Source of the DNA: Blastococcus sp. CPCC 205250
GTDB lineage: Bacteria > Actinomycetota > Actinomycetes > Mycobacteriales > Geodermatophilaceae
Direction of reading: 5' to 3'
DNA: 64,000 bases
Assembly (NCBI RefSeq): GCF_019799925.1
Contig: NZ_JABGCG010000011.1
Span: forward strand, 1-64,000
The position numbers and the translations under genes were made by a program. The notes beneath the pieces were generated by a model, which made no database searches, had not been told where the DNA came from, and was given only the letters and a program-made list of their open reading frames with translations. Of this stretch, positions 35,390-43,720 are shown piece by piece (the first letter of the stretch is position 1; each line of letters starts with the position of its first letter).

Positions 35390-36372
35390 TCGACGTCCAC
35401 GCCCACCTCTTCTTCAACGAGCTCCTTGGGCAGGCCGGTGACCTCGGGCCGCGCATCGAGACCCGGCCTGACGGCACCCTGGCTCTGGTCACCGGCGGCT
35501 ACACCTTCCCGATGGGCAACCGCACGTCCGTGCACTTCTCGCCCGAGCAGCGACTGGAGGAGCTGGACGCCGCCGGCATCGACGTCCAGATCGTCAGCGG
35601 CAGCCCGCTCTGGTACTTCCACCACAGCCCGGCCTCGCTGGCCGTGCCCTTCGCCCGCGCCTTCAACGACCACCTCGGCGCCTTCGCCGCCGCGGCGCCC
35701 GAGCGGCTCAAGGCCGTCGGGGTACTGCCGGTCCAGGACACCGCGGCCTCGGTGAAGGAGCTCGACCGGGCCGTGAACGAGCTCAACCTGGCCGGCGTGA
35801 TGATCGGCACCGACGCCCGGGCGCGGCTCGACGACCGGGACCTCGACGAGCTCTACGCGGCGCTCGCCGAGCTCGACGTCCCGCTGATGATCCACTCCAC
35901 CATCGCCGGCGTGGACGGCCCGCCGCCGGAGGAGCGCTTCCGCCGGTTCAAGAACGAGCTGACCATCGGCCACCCGTTCCAGGAGACCGAGGCCGCGCTG
36001 ACGCTCGTGTTCGGCGGGGTGCTCCGGCGCCACCCCGGCCTGCGCGTGTGCATGCCGCACGGCGCCGGCACCCTGCCCTACCTGCACGGGCGGATGCGGG
36101 CCTTCATGACCAAGCTGCCCGACGCCCCGATGTCGGTCGAGGACTTCGACGAGGACTTCGGGCGGCTCTGGTTCGACACCCACGTGCACGGCAAGGGCTC
36201 GCTCCGCCTCCTGATCGACGTCGTCGGTCCCGAGCGGCTGGTGTTCGGCACCAACTTCGGCGCCTGGGACACCGGGCGGACCAGCGACCTGGACGGCACC
36301 GGCCTCGACACCGAGGCCAACGCCCGCCGGCTGTTCCGGCGGTCGTTCGCAGCAGATGACACCGCGGCATGA
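35386..36372 (+). CDS. Second amidohydrolase 2 family protein, Asp-to-Asn at the metal site
   Basis: A 328-residue amidohydrolase of another branch than its neighbour. MIDVHAHLFF carries the first metal ligands, H170 is in LMIHSTIAGVDG and H225 in MPHGAGTLPYLHGR. The block that normally ends in a metal-binding, catalytic Asp (GTD/GSD) reads VFGTNFGAWD, with Asn at 290. The half-gene at 326-847 has the same Asn, so the change is a trait of this subgroup and not a random mutation. It overlaps the MBL frame downstream. Decarboxylation or hydration of an aromatic-derived acid is likely, but the active site may be modified. Confidence 0.83.
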   Translation: MIDVHAHLFFNELLGQAGDLGPRIETRPDGTLALVTGGYTFPMGNRTSVHFSPEQRLEELDAAGIDVQIVSGSPLWYFHHSPASLAVPFARAFNDHLGAFAAAAPERLKAVGVLPVQDTAASVKELDRAVNELNLAGVMIGTDARARLDDRDLDELYAALAELDVPLMIHSTIAGVDGPPPEERFRRFKNELTIGHPFQETEAALTLVFGGVLRRHPGLRVCMPHGAGTLPYLHGRMRAFMTKLPDAPMSVEDFDEDFGRLWFDTHVHGKGSLRLLIDVVGPERLVFGTNFGAWDTGRTSDLDGTGLDTEANARRLFRRSFAADDTAA

Positions 36373-37153
36373 GCCTCCGCACGCATGACGCCGACATCCC
36401 TGTCCGCTTCGAGCTGACGGAGGTGAGCGACGGCGTCTTCGGCTACGTCCAGCCGGACGGCAGCTGGATGATCAAAAACACCGGGTTCCTGGTCGGCCGG
36501 GACGGCGTCAGCGCGATCGACGCCTGTTCGACCGAGCGGCGGACCCGCGAGTTCATCGACACCATCCGCGGAGTCACGCCGGCGCCCGTGCGCACCCTGG
36601 TCAACACCACCACCACCCCGACCACACCGCGGGCAACGGGCTGTTCAGCGGGGCGACCATCGTCGCGCACGAACTGGCACGGCCGGAGATGCGCACGCTG
36701 GGTCTGCCGCACAACTCCGGCGTCTGGACCGATGTCGACTGCGGCGACCTCGAGCGCGGTACCCCCTTCCTCCTGTCCGGATCGGTGCTGGGCGCCATCG
36801 AGGTCCTGGCGGGCTTCGTGAGGCCGCTCGGTGCGCAGACGATCGTCCCCGGTCACGGGCCGGTCGCCGGTCCCGAACTCGTCGGCGAGGTCCTCGGGTA
36901 CCTCCGCTTCGTGCGCGACGTGGCCCAAGAGGGACGAGCCGCGGGCGTGTCGGCGCTCGAGCTGGCGCGCGGCACCGACCTGGGCGCCTACGCGGAGTGG
37001 ACCGACGCCGAACGCATCGTCGGCAACCTGCACCGGGCCTATGCCGACCTGGACGTGCCGGCCGAGGCGCGGGGGCGCCCCATCGACTTCCCGGGCGCCC
37101 TCGCCGACATGGTCGCCTTCAACGGCGGGCGGCCGCTGACCGGTCCGGCCTGA
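36369..37153 (+). pseudogene. MBL-fold hydrolase with a frameshift in the metal motif
   Basis: Joined across one frameshift this would be a roughly 260-residue metallo-beta-lactamase-fold hydrolase. The first frame covers residues 1-80 (WMIKNTGFLVGRDGVSAID). The second gives LFSGATIVAHEL, MRTLGLPHNSGVW, QTIVPGHGPVAG and the C-terminal helices. The break falls at about 36606-36617. There one C is missing from a CAC-rich run that should encode THHHPDHTAGN, the zinc-binding motif itself. The downstream frame is otherwise clean to 37153. Either the gene has just died, or the base was lost in sequencing of a repeat. It overlaps the amidohydrolase stop. Confidence 0.82.
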
Positions 37154-37158
37154 CCCCG

Positions 37159-38133
37159 GTGCCGGACCCGGTCCCGGGACGCGCGCGGCTCGCCACCGGG
37201 GCACCCGGTCGGGAGCTCGTCGTGGACCGCAAGCGTGCGGTCGACGGGCGCACCGTCGAGGTCGTCCTGTCGCCGACCGACGGCGGCATGCTGCCGCGGT
37301 GGGCACCCGGCGCGCACGTCGACCTCGTCCTCCCCGGCGGGCTGGTCCGTCCCTACTCGCTGTGCGGCGACCCCGACGACGGCCTGACCTGGCGGCTGCT
37401 GGTCCGGCGAGGGGCACGGGCGCGACCGGGTGGTGCCTCCGCGTACGTCCATGACCGGCTCGGCGTGGGGGACCGCGTCCACGCTCGAGGTCCCCGTGAC
37501 CGCTTCCCGCTGGCCGCCGCAGGGCGATACCTGTTCCTGGCCTCGGGCGTGGGCCTCGCTCCGTTGCTGCCGATGGTCCGGCGGGTCGACGGGGCCAGGG
37601 TGTACCCCTGGACGCTCGTCCACCTCGAACCCGCCGGGGGCAGGTCACCTCTGGGCGAGGAGGTGCGCTCGCTCGGCCCCAGCGCCACGACGGCCGAGAG
37701 CCTGGCGGAGGTGGCGGCCGCGGTCCGCACCGCACCGGCGGGGACCGCGGTGCACGTGTGCGGCGGAGCGCGGTTCGTGGACGCCGTGGAGAGCCTGAGC
37801 CAGGCACAACCGGGACTCGACCTGCATCAGCAGCGTTTCGACGCCGGTCCGCGGACCGACGCCGGCGGAGCCGCCTACGAGCTCGTGCTGGCTCGGCGCG
37901 GGGACCGCATCCCGGTGGCGACCGGCGTCCCGCTGCTCGAAGCGCTGCTCGACGCGGGCGTGGACGTGCCGTCGTCCTGCGGCTCCGGGGTCTGCGGCGC
38001 GTGCGTCGTGCGGGTCCTCGCCGGCAGCGTGCGCCACCGGGACGCCGTCCTGACCGAGGCCGAGCGTGCCTCCGGGGAGGTGGTCACCTGCGTGTCCGCA
38101 CCGGCCTCCGCGGAGCTCGTCCTCGATCTGTGA
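37159..38133 (+). CDS. Oxygenase reductase (flavin and plant-type 2Fe-2S domains)
   Basis: A 324-residue phthalate-dioxygenase-reductase-like protein. The flavin-binding block is RPYSLCGDPDD, the NAD-binding block FLASGVGLAPLLPMV, and a C-terminal plant-type ferredoxin domain carries SSCGSGVCGACVV with a last Cys in VVTCVSAP. It passes electrons from NAD(P)H to a Rieske oxygenase, possibly through the 3Fe-4S ferredoxin at 39293. The GTG at 37159 gives a normal length. It is the last gene of the 29161 operon and precedes the oxygenase genes. Confidence 0.87.
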   Translation: MPDPVPGRARLATGAPGRELVVDRKRAVDGRTVEVVLSPTDGGMLPRWAPGAHVDLVLPGGLVRPYSLCGDPDDGLTWRLLVRRGARARPGGASAYVHDRLGVGDRVHARGPRDRFPLAAAGRYLFLASGVGLAPLLPMVRRVDGARVYPWTLVHLEPAGGRSPLGEEVRSLGPSATTAESLAEVAAAVRTAPAGTAVHVCGGARFVDAVESLSQAQPGLDLHQQRFDAGPRTDAGGAAYELVLARRGDRIPVATGVPLLEALLDAGVDVPSSCGSGVCGACVVRVLAGSVRHRDAVLTEAERASGEVVTCVSAPASAELVLDL

Positions 38134-38150
38134 CCTGGGTCATCCACCCG

Positions 38151-38182
38151 GCGGATCCGAGCGATCGGATCCGCGCATTTCC
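38151..38182 (+). promoter_or_regulatory. Palindromic operator and promoter upstream of the extradiol/Rieske genes
   Basis: A perfect 10-bp inverted repeat (GCGGATCCGA, 4-nt loop, TCGGATCCGC) lies in the 119-bp gap before the extradiol gene. It runs into GCGCATTTCC, and 19 bases later comes TACTGT (38202). The layout matches the element at 29081. It looks like a dimer-binding operator beside a promoter; a weak terminator for the upstream operon is the alternative. Confidence 0.5.
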
Positions 38183-38252
38183 GCCCGGCCGCCCGGCTTC
38201 CTACTGTCGACGACGACGCGTGACCACCACCACATCTCCCGGGAGTACGTCC

Positions 38253-39182
38253 ATGGACAGCCTCATCGCGAAGCTGGGTTACGTCGGGGTCACCACTCCC
38301 CGGCACGAGGAGATGCGCACGTGGGCGCCCGAGGTCCTCGGATGCATGCTCGGTCCCGACGGGGACGACGGGGCGGTTCGGGTGAAGATCGACGACGCCG
38401 ACTACCGGCTGTCGTTCCACCCCGGGGACGAGTACAAGCTCGCCTACGTCGGCTACGAGGTGCTGTCGCACCGCGACCTCGACGCCGCGGTCAAGCGCCT
38501 GGAGGACTCCGGCGCCAAGCCCCGGTTCGCCGACGAGGCCACCACCGAGGCGCGCGGCGTGAAGCACCTGGTCCAGTTCGAGGACCCCTTCGGCCAGCCC
38601 CACGAGCTCTTCTGCTATCAGGAGTCGAACTACCGGTACTGGAACCCGCCCCGTCCGCACGCCGGCTTCGTGACGAAGGAGCAGGGCCTCGGCCACGTGG
38701 TGTTCGGCGTGCCGGACGTGCGTAAGGCCGTCGACTTCTACATCGACGCCATGGGCTTCCTCCCCAGTGACATCGTCACCCTCCGGGAGCCGCTGGGGGA
38801 GATGTGGTTCCTCCGCGCGAACCCGCGCCACCACTCCGTCGCCTTCGTCGAGGTGCCCCACTCGCTCGGGCTGCACCACGTCTACATGGAGTCGGTCGAC
38901 CTGGACGACGTCGGCTACTCGTACTTCGACGTCCTCGGCGGGGACGCGAACCCCGACCTGCTGATGAACCTCGGCCGGCACATCGGCGACCAGGTCGTCT
39001 CCTATTACATCCGCACCCCGGGCGGCTTCTTCATCGAGTACGGCTGGGGTGGCCTCGGCATCGACGACCTGGAGCGGCGCTCGCCGCACAACATCAATCT
39101 GCGCCAGGGCAAGCGGCCGGAGATGTGGGGCCACAAGTTCCGCATGCAGCCGAACGAGGCCGTCCATCCGTACCAGCCCTGA
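38253..39182 (+). CDS. Type I extradiol dioxygenase (BphC-like, VOC fold)
   Basis: A 309-residue two-domain VOC protein of the 2,3-dihydroxybiphenyl dioxygenase class. The iron ligands are H148 (GLGHVVFGV), H209 (LHHVYMES) and E262 (FFIEYGW); the catalytic His is near 194 (RHHSVAF). It cleaves a catechol ring next to the hydroxyls. The ATG at 38253 follows GGGAG. The following genes encode a Rieske oxygenase, so it probably acts on the catechol made by that oxygenase and a dihydrodiol dehydrogenase. A truncated relative lies at 48049. Confidence 0.9.
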   Translation: MDSLIAKLGYVGVTTPRHEEMRTWAPEVLGCMLGPDGDDGAVRVKIDDADYRLSFHPGDEYKLAYVGYEVLSHRDLDAAVKRLEDSGAKPRFADEATTEARGVKHLVQFEDPFGQPHELFCYQESNYRYWNPPRPHAGFVTKEQGLGHVVFGVPDVRKAVDFYIDAMGFLPSDIVTLREPLGEMWFLRANPRHHSVAFVEVPHSLGLHHVYMESVDLDDVGYSYFDVLGGDANPDLLMNLGRHIGDQVVSYYIRTPGGFFIEYGWGGLGIDDLERRSPHNINLRQGKRPEMWGHKFRMQPNEAVHPYQP

Positions 39183-39292
39183 CATCCGGTCCGGCCCTGG
39201 CGCCGGTCGCGGCGGCCACCGCAGGAACCCGATCAGCAGGCCGCACCAAGACAAGACATGGGGGCGACGACTCCCCGATACGGAGGTCAGAC

Positions 39293-39502
39293 ATGGGAAC
39301 ACGAGTCACCCTGGACCAGGACCGCTGCGCAGGCCACGGGATCTGCGTGGACGCGGCGCCTCGTGTCTTCGACATCGACGAGGAGACCGGCATGGGGATC
39401 GTGCTCCTCACCGACGTCGACGGCGAGGACCTCCGGGCCGCCCAGCTCGCCGCAGCGCAGTGCCCCGAGCGGGCCATCGCCTTTTCCGCGCCGCCGGCCT
39501 GA
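39293..39502 (+). CDS. 3Fe-4S-type ferredoxin
   Basis: A 69-residue acidic ferredoxin. The cluster motif reads RCAGHGICVDAAP with the last Cys in AAQCPERAI. His replaces the second Cys, the usual sign of a 3Fe-4S cluster as in ferredoxins serving P450s and some actinobacterial Rieske dioxygenases. GGAGGTCAG precedes the ATG. Placed directly before the Rieske alpha subunit, it should be that enzyme's electron donor. Confidence 0.88.
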   Translation: MGTRVTLDQDRCAGHGICVDAAPRVFDIDEETGMGIVLLTDVDGEDLRAAQLAAAQCPERAIAFSAPPA

Positions 39503-39544
39503 GCCGGCACCGCGCCACCGAACATCGTCGAACCGAGGAGCGTC

Positions 39545-40897
39545 ATGACCGTCACCGACAACGGCCACCTGCACAGGCTGCTGGACCGCGCCGAGCGTGC
39601 CCGCGACGGCGGGACCTACCCCATCGAGCTGTTCGGGGACCCCGACGTCTACCGGGCGGAGCAGGAGCAGCTGTTCCCGCACTCGTGGCTGTTCGTGGGC
39701 CATGTCAGCGAGATCCGCGAGAAGGGTGACTACGTCACACGGCCCATGGGCGAGGACGAGGTCATCGTCACCCGTGCCGAGGACGGGTCGATCCACGTCC
39801 TGCTCAACGCCTGCCGGCACCGGGCTGCCCCGGTGTGCCGCGGCGACAAGGGCAACACGTCCCATTTCCGCTGCCCGTTCCACGGCTGGACGTACCGCAA
39901 CGACGGCACCTGGGCGAGCGCCCCGCGCCGTAGGTTCGCCTACAAGACCTTGGATGTCGCCGACTGGGGGCTGATCCGGGCGAAGGTCGAGGTCCGCTAC
40001 GGCCTCATCTTCGCGACCATGGACCCCGAGGCCCCCCCGCTGGTCGAGTACCTGGGTGACATGGACTGGCACCTGGAGGCGTTCTTCGACCTCGACTCCC
40101 GCGGCATGGTCGTCATGGGGGAGCCCGAGCGCGCCGTCATGGAGGCCAACTGGAAGACGGCGGCCGAGAACTACTGTGGCGACGCGCTGCATGTCGCGGT
40201 GCTGCACAAGTCGATCGAGGAGATCGGCATCGCGAGCAAGCTGCACTCGCAGCAGGAGCGCTACAACATGTTCGACGTCGGCAACGGCCACGGGGCGTTC
40301 GGGTGGAACCTGGAGACCAGCGGTCTGCCGGTCGAGGCGCCCTTCGGCTACCCCAAGCGCATCTGGGACCTCTTCGACCAAAGCGACCTGACCGCTGACC
40401 AACAGAGGTACAACGCCGAGATCATGCCGCTGGCGGGGACCGTCTTCCCCAACTTCGGCTTCTTCCGCGGCTTCGCTGTCGACCCGGTGACCTTCGAGAT
40501 GAAGATCTTCACCCAGCTGCGTCTGTGGTCGCCGCTGGCGGCCGACCGCACCGAGGTGTGGTCGTGGATGGTCCAGTACGAGGTCGAGCCCGCCGACTAC
40601 CGGACCGAGGCCTACATCGGGTCCCACCTCATCGTGAACTCGGGCAGCATCCTCGAGCAGGACGACTTCACCGCCTGGAACGGCCCGAGCCGCGTCGGTG
40701 CTCGCGCCTTCCAGCGGGTGGCCGGCATGGAGCTCAACTACATGCTCGGGATGCCGGGGATGAGCGGCGGCGAGGAGACACCCTTCCCCGGCGCGCCCGG
40801 GATCCGCTACGTGACCGGTTTCTCCGAGGGGAACATCCGGTCGTTCCAGAAGCACTACCTCGACCGCATGCGCGACCACCTGGAGGCCTCGCGATGA
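39545..40897 (+). CDS. Rieske ring-hydroxylating oxygenase, alpha subunit
   Basis: A 450-residue catalytic subunit. The Rieske cluster ligands are C90, H92 (NACRHR), C110 and H113 (CPFHGW). The mononuclear iron site shows NWKTAAENYCGDALHVAVLH, with bridging Asp213 and ligands His216 and His221. It adds O2 to an aromatic ring to make a cis-dihydrodiol, with the beta subunit downstream. The substrate class cannot be named with confidence; the sequence looks like the biphenyl/benzoate/PAH group rather than the phthalate group. AGGAG precedes the ATG. Confidence 0.92.
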   Translation: MTVTDNGHLHRLLDRAERARDGGTYPIELFGDPDVYRAEQEQLFPHSWLFVGHVSEIREKGDYVTRPMGEDEVIVTRAEDGSIHVLLNACRHRAAPVCRGDKGNTSHFRCPFHGWTYRNDGTWASAPRRRFAYKTLDVADWGLIRAKVEVRYGLIFATMDPEAPPLVEYLGDMDWHLEAFFDLDSRGMVVMGEPERAVMEANWKTAAENYCGDALHVAVLHKSIEEIGIASKLHSQQERYNMFDVGNGHGAFGWNLETSGLPVEAPFGYPKRIWDLFDQSDLTADQQRYNAEIMPLAGTVFPNFGFFRGFAVDPVTFEMKIFTQLRLWSPLAADRTEVWSWMVQYEVEPADYRTEAYIGSHLIVNSGSILEQDDFTAWNGPSRVGARAFQRVAGMELNYMLGMPGMSGGEETPFPGAPGIRYVTGFSEGNIRSFQKHYLDRMRDHLEASR

Positions 40898-41502
40898 CCG
40901 CGACCGAGCACGACACCGGACAGCCGATCACTCCGCCGGTCGTGGACCCGGTCGACGTCTCCCCGGCCGAGGAGCCTCCGGCGGGCCCCCCGCCCGTCGA
41001 CCCCCTCACGCAGCTGGAGATCCGCACGTGGCTCGACGTCGAGTCGATGCTGCTCGACGACACGCGGCGGTTGTGGGAGTGGCACGCGCTGCTCAACCAG
41101 GACATGACCTACACGGTGCCGGTGCGCGTCACTCGCGAGCGCTGGTCGAACCTGCCGGACTTCCCCGAGGGGGCCGTCCACCAGGCTGACAACTGGTTCA
41201 CGCTGCGCATGCGGATCCAACGCCTGTTCGGTGAGCACGCCTGGGCCGAGGATCCGCCCTCGCTGCTGCGACGCGTCGTCTCCGGGGTCGTGGTGACACC
41301 GGGGGAGGACGAGGCCCACTACGCGGTGCGCAGCGCCTTCATTCTGCACAGAAGCCGGCAGCGCTTCTCGCCGGAACTGTGGGCAGGGCAGCGGTTCGAC
41401 GTCCTACGCCGGGAGGACGACGGATCGCTCAAGCTCGCCAAGCGGGTCGTGCACCTGGACCACGTGTCGCTGCCCGGCGCGAGCCTGTCCTTCTTCTTCT
41501 GA
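40894..41502 (+). CDS. Rieske oxygenase, beta subunit
   Basis: A 202-residue small subunit of the ring-hydroxylating dioxygenase beta family (cystatin-like fold). A Pro-rich head of about 35 residues precedes the domain, which shows LLDDTRRLWEWHALLNQDMTY, RMRIQRLFG and LAKRVVHLDHVSLPGASLSFFF at the end. It has a structural role in the alpha3beta3 complex. The ATG overlaps the alpha-subunit stop. Confidence 0.9.
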   Translation: MTATEHDTGQPITPPVVDPVDVSPAEEPPAGPPPVDPLTQLEIRTWLDVESMLLDDTRRLWEWHALLNQDMTYTVPVRVTRERWSNLPDFPEGAVHQADNWFTLRMRIQRLFGEHAWAEDPPSLLRRVVSGVVVTPGEDEAHYAVRSAFILHRSRQRFSPELWAGQRFDVLRREDDGSLKLAKRVVHLDHVSLPGASLSFFF

Positions 41503-41513
41503 TGGGAGCACCC

Positions 41514-41750
41514 ATGAGTGACGACGAACTGGACCTGCAGGTGGCCGGCTTCCCGACGGTCACCAACGAGTTCGCCATCGTCAGCTTCGGCAAGGTGCAG
41601 ACCGGCAACGGCGAGCGCCTGGTGCTCGACTCACCTACCAAGCAGCGTCGCGTACTCCTCGATCCCGTGGTGCTCGACGCGCTCACGGGGTTCAGCCCGG
41701 AGGAGCTGTCCCACTTGGTGACCTCGCGTGACCTGGCGGACGACGCGTAG
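41514..41750 (+). CDS. Small conserved protein of the Rieske operon
   Basis: A 78-residue acidic protein of unknown function. A GGGAG site precedes the ATG 12 bases after the beta-subunit stop, so it is part of the operon. Blocks seen are FPTVTNEFAIVSFGKV, GNGERLVLDS and RVLLDPVVLDALTGF. Similar short frames have been labelled dihydrodiol dehydrogenase in actinobacterial oxygenase clusters, but it is far too small and has no nucleotide-binding motif, so I do not accept that name. A terminator follows. Confidence 0.7.
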   Translation: MSDDELDLQVAGFPTVTNEFAIVSFGKVQTGNGERLVLDSPTKQRRVLLDPVVLDALTGFSPEELSHLVTSRDLADDA

Positions 41751-41766
41751 TCGGCGGCTGTAGACC

Positions 41767-41804
41767 CACCTGAGCCCCGTGGCCCGACCCGCGGGGCTCA
41801 GGTG
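41767..41804 (+). terminator. Hairpin terminator of the Rieske operon
   Basis: A 13-bp perfect stem (CACCTGAGCCCCG / CGGGGCTCAGGTG) with a 12-nt loop starts 16 bases after the last gene of the operon. The remaining 41805-42093 shows no gene I can support and presumably holds the aldo/keto reductase promoter. Confidence 0.82.
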
Positions 41805-42093
41805 ATCCTCGACCGAATGCCTCGCCGTATGGGCGCCTTGCTGCACGACGAAGCACGCCGGGAAGCAGGCATGTTCGTCCGGGAACGGCGCAGGAGTCCT
41901 CGTCACGTGTCGCCCACCCGCCCGCTGCTCGCTCGCGTCTCCATGTAGGGAGCCGAGCCACCACCGCAGCTTCGTCCTGCGGGCGGCGGTATCCGATGCG
42001 GACGCCGGCGAGCTGCCCACGCTCGTGGATGGCGCGAACCAGCCGGACCCGATGGTGACCACTCCGCCGGAGACCACCACGAGGAGATCGCTG

Positions 42094-43071
42094 ATGCGGC
42101 ACACCACTCTGGGCACCCTCGACGTCCCCTGTATCGGGCTGGGAGCCATGGGCATGTCCATGACCTACGAGGGCGGCCCGACCGACGACGCGGAGTCCAT
42201 CCGCACCGTGCACCGCGCGTTGGACCTCGGCGTCACCCTCGTCGACACCGCCGAGATCTACGGGCCCTACGTCAACGAGGAACTCATCGGGCGCGCCATA
42301 GCCGGCCGCCGCGACGACGTCGTCCTGGCCACGAAGTTCGGGCTGGTCGACCACGCCGGCGGTGGGCCGAGGAAGCGCAACAGCAGCCCGGCCAACATCC
42401 GCACCGCAGTCGAGGGCTCGCTGCGCCGGCTGGGCACCGATCACATCGACCTGTACTACCAGCACCGCCTCGACCCGAAGACGCCCATCGAGGACACGGT
42501 CGGGGCGCTGGCCGAGCTGGTCAACGAGGGCAAGGTCAGGCACATCGGCCTCTCCGAGGTGTGGATCAGCACCATCCGCCGCGCCCACGCCGTTCACCCG
42601 ATCACCGCGCTGCAGTCGGAGTACTCGCTGTGGACCCGCGACCCCGAAGAGGACCTCCTCGCGACCTTGCGTGAGCTCGGGATCGGGTTCGTCGCCTACT
42701 CACCGCTCGGCAGAGGTTTCCTCACCGGCTCGATCACCTCGCCGGCCGACCTGGGCGACACCGACTACCGAAAGGACCACCCCCGCTTCGCCCCCGAGGC
42801 GCTGAGGCAGAACATGCGGATCGCCGACGAGATCAAGGCCGTGGCCGCCGAGGTCGGTGCCGCGCCCGCGCAGGTCGCGCTGGCCTGGCTGCTGGCCCAG
42901 GGTGAGGGCATCGTCCCCATCCCCGGTACTCGCAAGCTGCACCGGGTGGAGGAGAACGTGGCCGCCTGCGACCTGAGTCTCACCTCGGAGCAGGTACAGC
43001 GGCTCACCGGCGTTCCGCCGGCGGTCGGTAGCCACCACACCGTCGAGCAGATGGCCATGATCGAGCGGTAG
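42094..43071 (+). CDS. Aldo/keto reductase
   Basis: A 325-residue NADPH-dependent oxidoreductase of the AKR family (YajO/AKR13-like). Visible are VPCIGLGAMGMS, the catalytic Asp and Tyr in VDTAEIYGPYVNE, Lys in VLATKFGL, His in LYYQHRLDP and the C-terminal cofactor block IVPIPGTRKLHRVEEN. I prefer the ATG at 42094 after GAGGAG; an upstream ATG at 42025 is possible but lacks a site. It stands alone between terminator and spacer. It may detoxify aromatic aldehydes, but this is a large and versatile family. Confidence 0.88.
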   Translation: MRHTTLGTLDVPCIGLGAMGMSMTYEGGPTDDAESIRTVHRALDLGVTLVDTAEIYGPYVNEELIGRAIAGRRDDVVLATKFGLVDHAGGGPRKRNSSPANIRTAVEGSLRRLGTDHIDLYYQHRLDPKTPIEDTVGALAELVNEGKVRHIGLSEVWISTIRRAHAVHPITALQSEYSLWTRDPEEDLLATLRELGIGFVAYSPLGRGFLTGSITSPADLGDTDYRKDHPRFAPEALRQNMRIADEIKAVAAEVGAAPAQVALAWLLAQGEGIVPIPGTRKLHRVEENVAACDLSLTSEQVQRLTGVPPAVGSHHTVEQMAMIER

Positions 43072-43246
43072 TTCCGGGCAACGGCGCCGACGAAGGCCTT
43101 GAGCAGGTCCTCTCTCAATGTCCGGACGGGCGCACCTGTGGCCGGTCGCACCTCGGAGCGGAATACACCGGAGGAGAGGTGGCCCGACGGTAGGCCCACC
43201 GCCGGTAGGTGGCTGGAGAGCCCGGGTCGGCGTTGTCCATCACCCC

Positions 43247-43513
43247 ATGCTGGGCCGGGGAAGGAGACTGCTGCAGCTTCGGCTCATGGCGGTCTTCTTC
43301 GCCGTCTTCACCCTGCTGCTGGTCCCGGCGTACTTCTGCTTCCGCTGGGCGCAGCGGACTCCCGCCGCCGGGTCGCCCCTGTCGGCCGGTCCGCGACGAG
43401 GGAACGACCGGCCTGGGTTTCGGTGGGCGCGACGCGCGGCAGTCAGTCCTCGCCAGGAATGGTCGAGAGGAGAGCCTCCCGCCACTGACCAGGCCCGAGA
43501 TCATCGGCTCTGA
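43247..43513 (+). CDS. Possible small membrane protein
   Basis: An 88-residue frame with a Leu/Arg-rich start and one strong hydrophobic segment (LMAVFFAVFTLLLVPAYFCF), then a polar, Arg-rich tail. There is no clear ribosome site and no family I recognise. It lies in the 649-bp gap 43072-43720 between converging genes. I see nothing else there. It may be a remnant or chance frame. Confidence 0.3.
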   Translation: MLGRGRRLLQLRLMAVFFAVFTLLLVPAYFCFRWAQRTPAAGSPLSAGPRRGNDRPGFRWARRAAVSPRQEWSRGEPPATDQARDHRL

Positions 43514-43720
43514 CGACCGTAGGCGCCTGGCATGGCCGGCTGCTGGAGCCGCGCTACCCGAGGGCAGTCTTTGGCGCTGTCCCGGATGGTGCCTCGAGAC
43601 ACATCCCGCGGACGTCATAGGCCACGGCCAGCCGGGCGCCGGTGGCGGCGACGACCTGGGTTCAGACGTGGTTACCCGGCAGAGTACTCAAACACCAGGG
43701 GTCCTCTCGTCGATGTGCGT

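Noticed and set aside
39293..39502. Truncated 4Fe-4S ferredoxin with a lost Cys
   Set aside because: His in place of the second Cys is a normal feature of 3Fe-4S ferredoxins, and the length is typical.
41514..41750. Dihydrodiol dehydrogenase
   Set aside because: The name is used for similar short frames, but 78 residues without a nucleotide-binding motif cannot be that enzyme.
43640..43710. Possible tRNA-like stretch with GGTTC near 43670
   Set aside because: I could not fold acceptor, anticodon and T arms around it; no tRNA or rRNA gene was found anywhere in the window.
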